A stretch of 14,865 bases of DNA from an uncultured Petrimonas sp. (lineage in GTDB: Bacteria > Bacteroidota > Bacteroidia > Bacteroidales > Dysgonomonadaceae), in contig CAKTUP010000041.1 of NCBI GenBank assembly GCA_934621705.1, positions 1 to 14,865 of the forward strand, given 5' to 3'. Positions 14,743-14,865 of the stretch are shown in pieces. Every line of letters starts with the position of its first letter. The first letter of the stretch is position 1. The position numbers and the translations under genes are program-made. The notes under the pieces were generated by a model that was not told where the DNA came from, made no database searches, and was given only the letters and a program-made list of their open reading frames with translations.

Positions 14743-14865
14743 ATGAAATTAAGATTTTTTTTCTTGGCAGCTATTGCTTTGATGATAGCAGGTTGCACAA
14801 ATAACGACATTCTCGAGCCGCAAGAAGACGCCTTGGCTCTCAAGCCGGAGGAAAAAGTATTGAAT
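14743..14865 (+). CDS. N-terminal part of a secreted lipoprotein (cut by window edge)
   Basis: The first 41 codons of a gene that runs off the right edge. A lipoprotein signal peptide is clear: MKLRFFF, a hydrophobic core, and the lipobox IAGC with Cys18 as the lipidated residue, followed by TNNDILEPQEDALALKPEEK, a polar tether typical of Bacteroidetes surface or periplasmic lipoproteins. Asn and Asp after the Cys are common here and do not by themselves settle which membrane it goes to. Too little is present to name a family; fimbrillin-like, protease and other secreted lipoproteins all start this way. It lies 24 bp after the 52-residue gene and is likely co-transcribed with it. Confidence 0.75.
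   Translation, partial: MKLRFFFLAAIALMIAGCTNNDILEPQEDALALKPEEKVLN

Overview
The window comes from a Bacteroidetes genome, most probably order Bacteroidales. The evidence is a SusC/SusD pair, an ECF sigma/FecR module of the type expanded in that phylum, -7 promoter boxes of the form TAnnTTTG, and start codons without clear Shine-Dalgarno sequences. I cannot name the genus with confidence.

Region 1 (about 1-6840, all on the minus strand, AT-rich) is the regulatory and outer-membrane core of a nutrient-uptake locus. In transcription order it holds an ECF sigma factor, a FecR-type anti-sigma factor, a SusC/RagA TonB-dependent receptor with an N-terminal STN signalling domain, and a SusD/RagB surface lipoprotein that runs off the left edge. 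The expected logic is that substrate in SusC/SusD signals through the STN domain to FecR, which frees the sigma factor to raise susCD expression. The striking point is that the sigma gene is broken by one in-frame TAA exactly between region 2 and region 4, with an ATG as the very next codon. It is either a fresh nonsense mutation (or sequence error) or a naturally two-piece sigma factor. No degradative enzymes are visible; they would lie beyond the left edge, so the substrate is unknown.

Region 2 (about 7077-11153, minus strand, clearly GC-richer) is one large SNF2-family DNA-dependent ATPase with a long, unclassified N-terminal half.

Region 3 (about 11293-14091, minus strand) is a probable two-gene unit. 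It holds an AGCS-family Na+/alanine-type amino-acid symporter with an unusual loop insertion of about 110 residues, followed 39 bp later by an exported class I glutamine amidotransferase-like (C26/PuuD-like) protein. A role in releasing and importing amino acids is a reasonable inference.

Region 4 (about 14095-14865) is a 465-bp non-coding divergent region with promoters and a cluster of inverted repeats. It is followed on the plus strand by a 52-residue peptide gene and, 24 bp later, the start of a secreted lipoprotein cut by the right edge.

I saw no tRNA, rRNA, insertion sequence, CRISPR array or phage gene.
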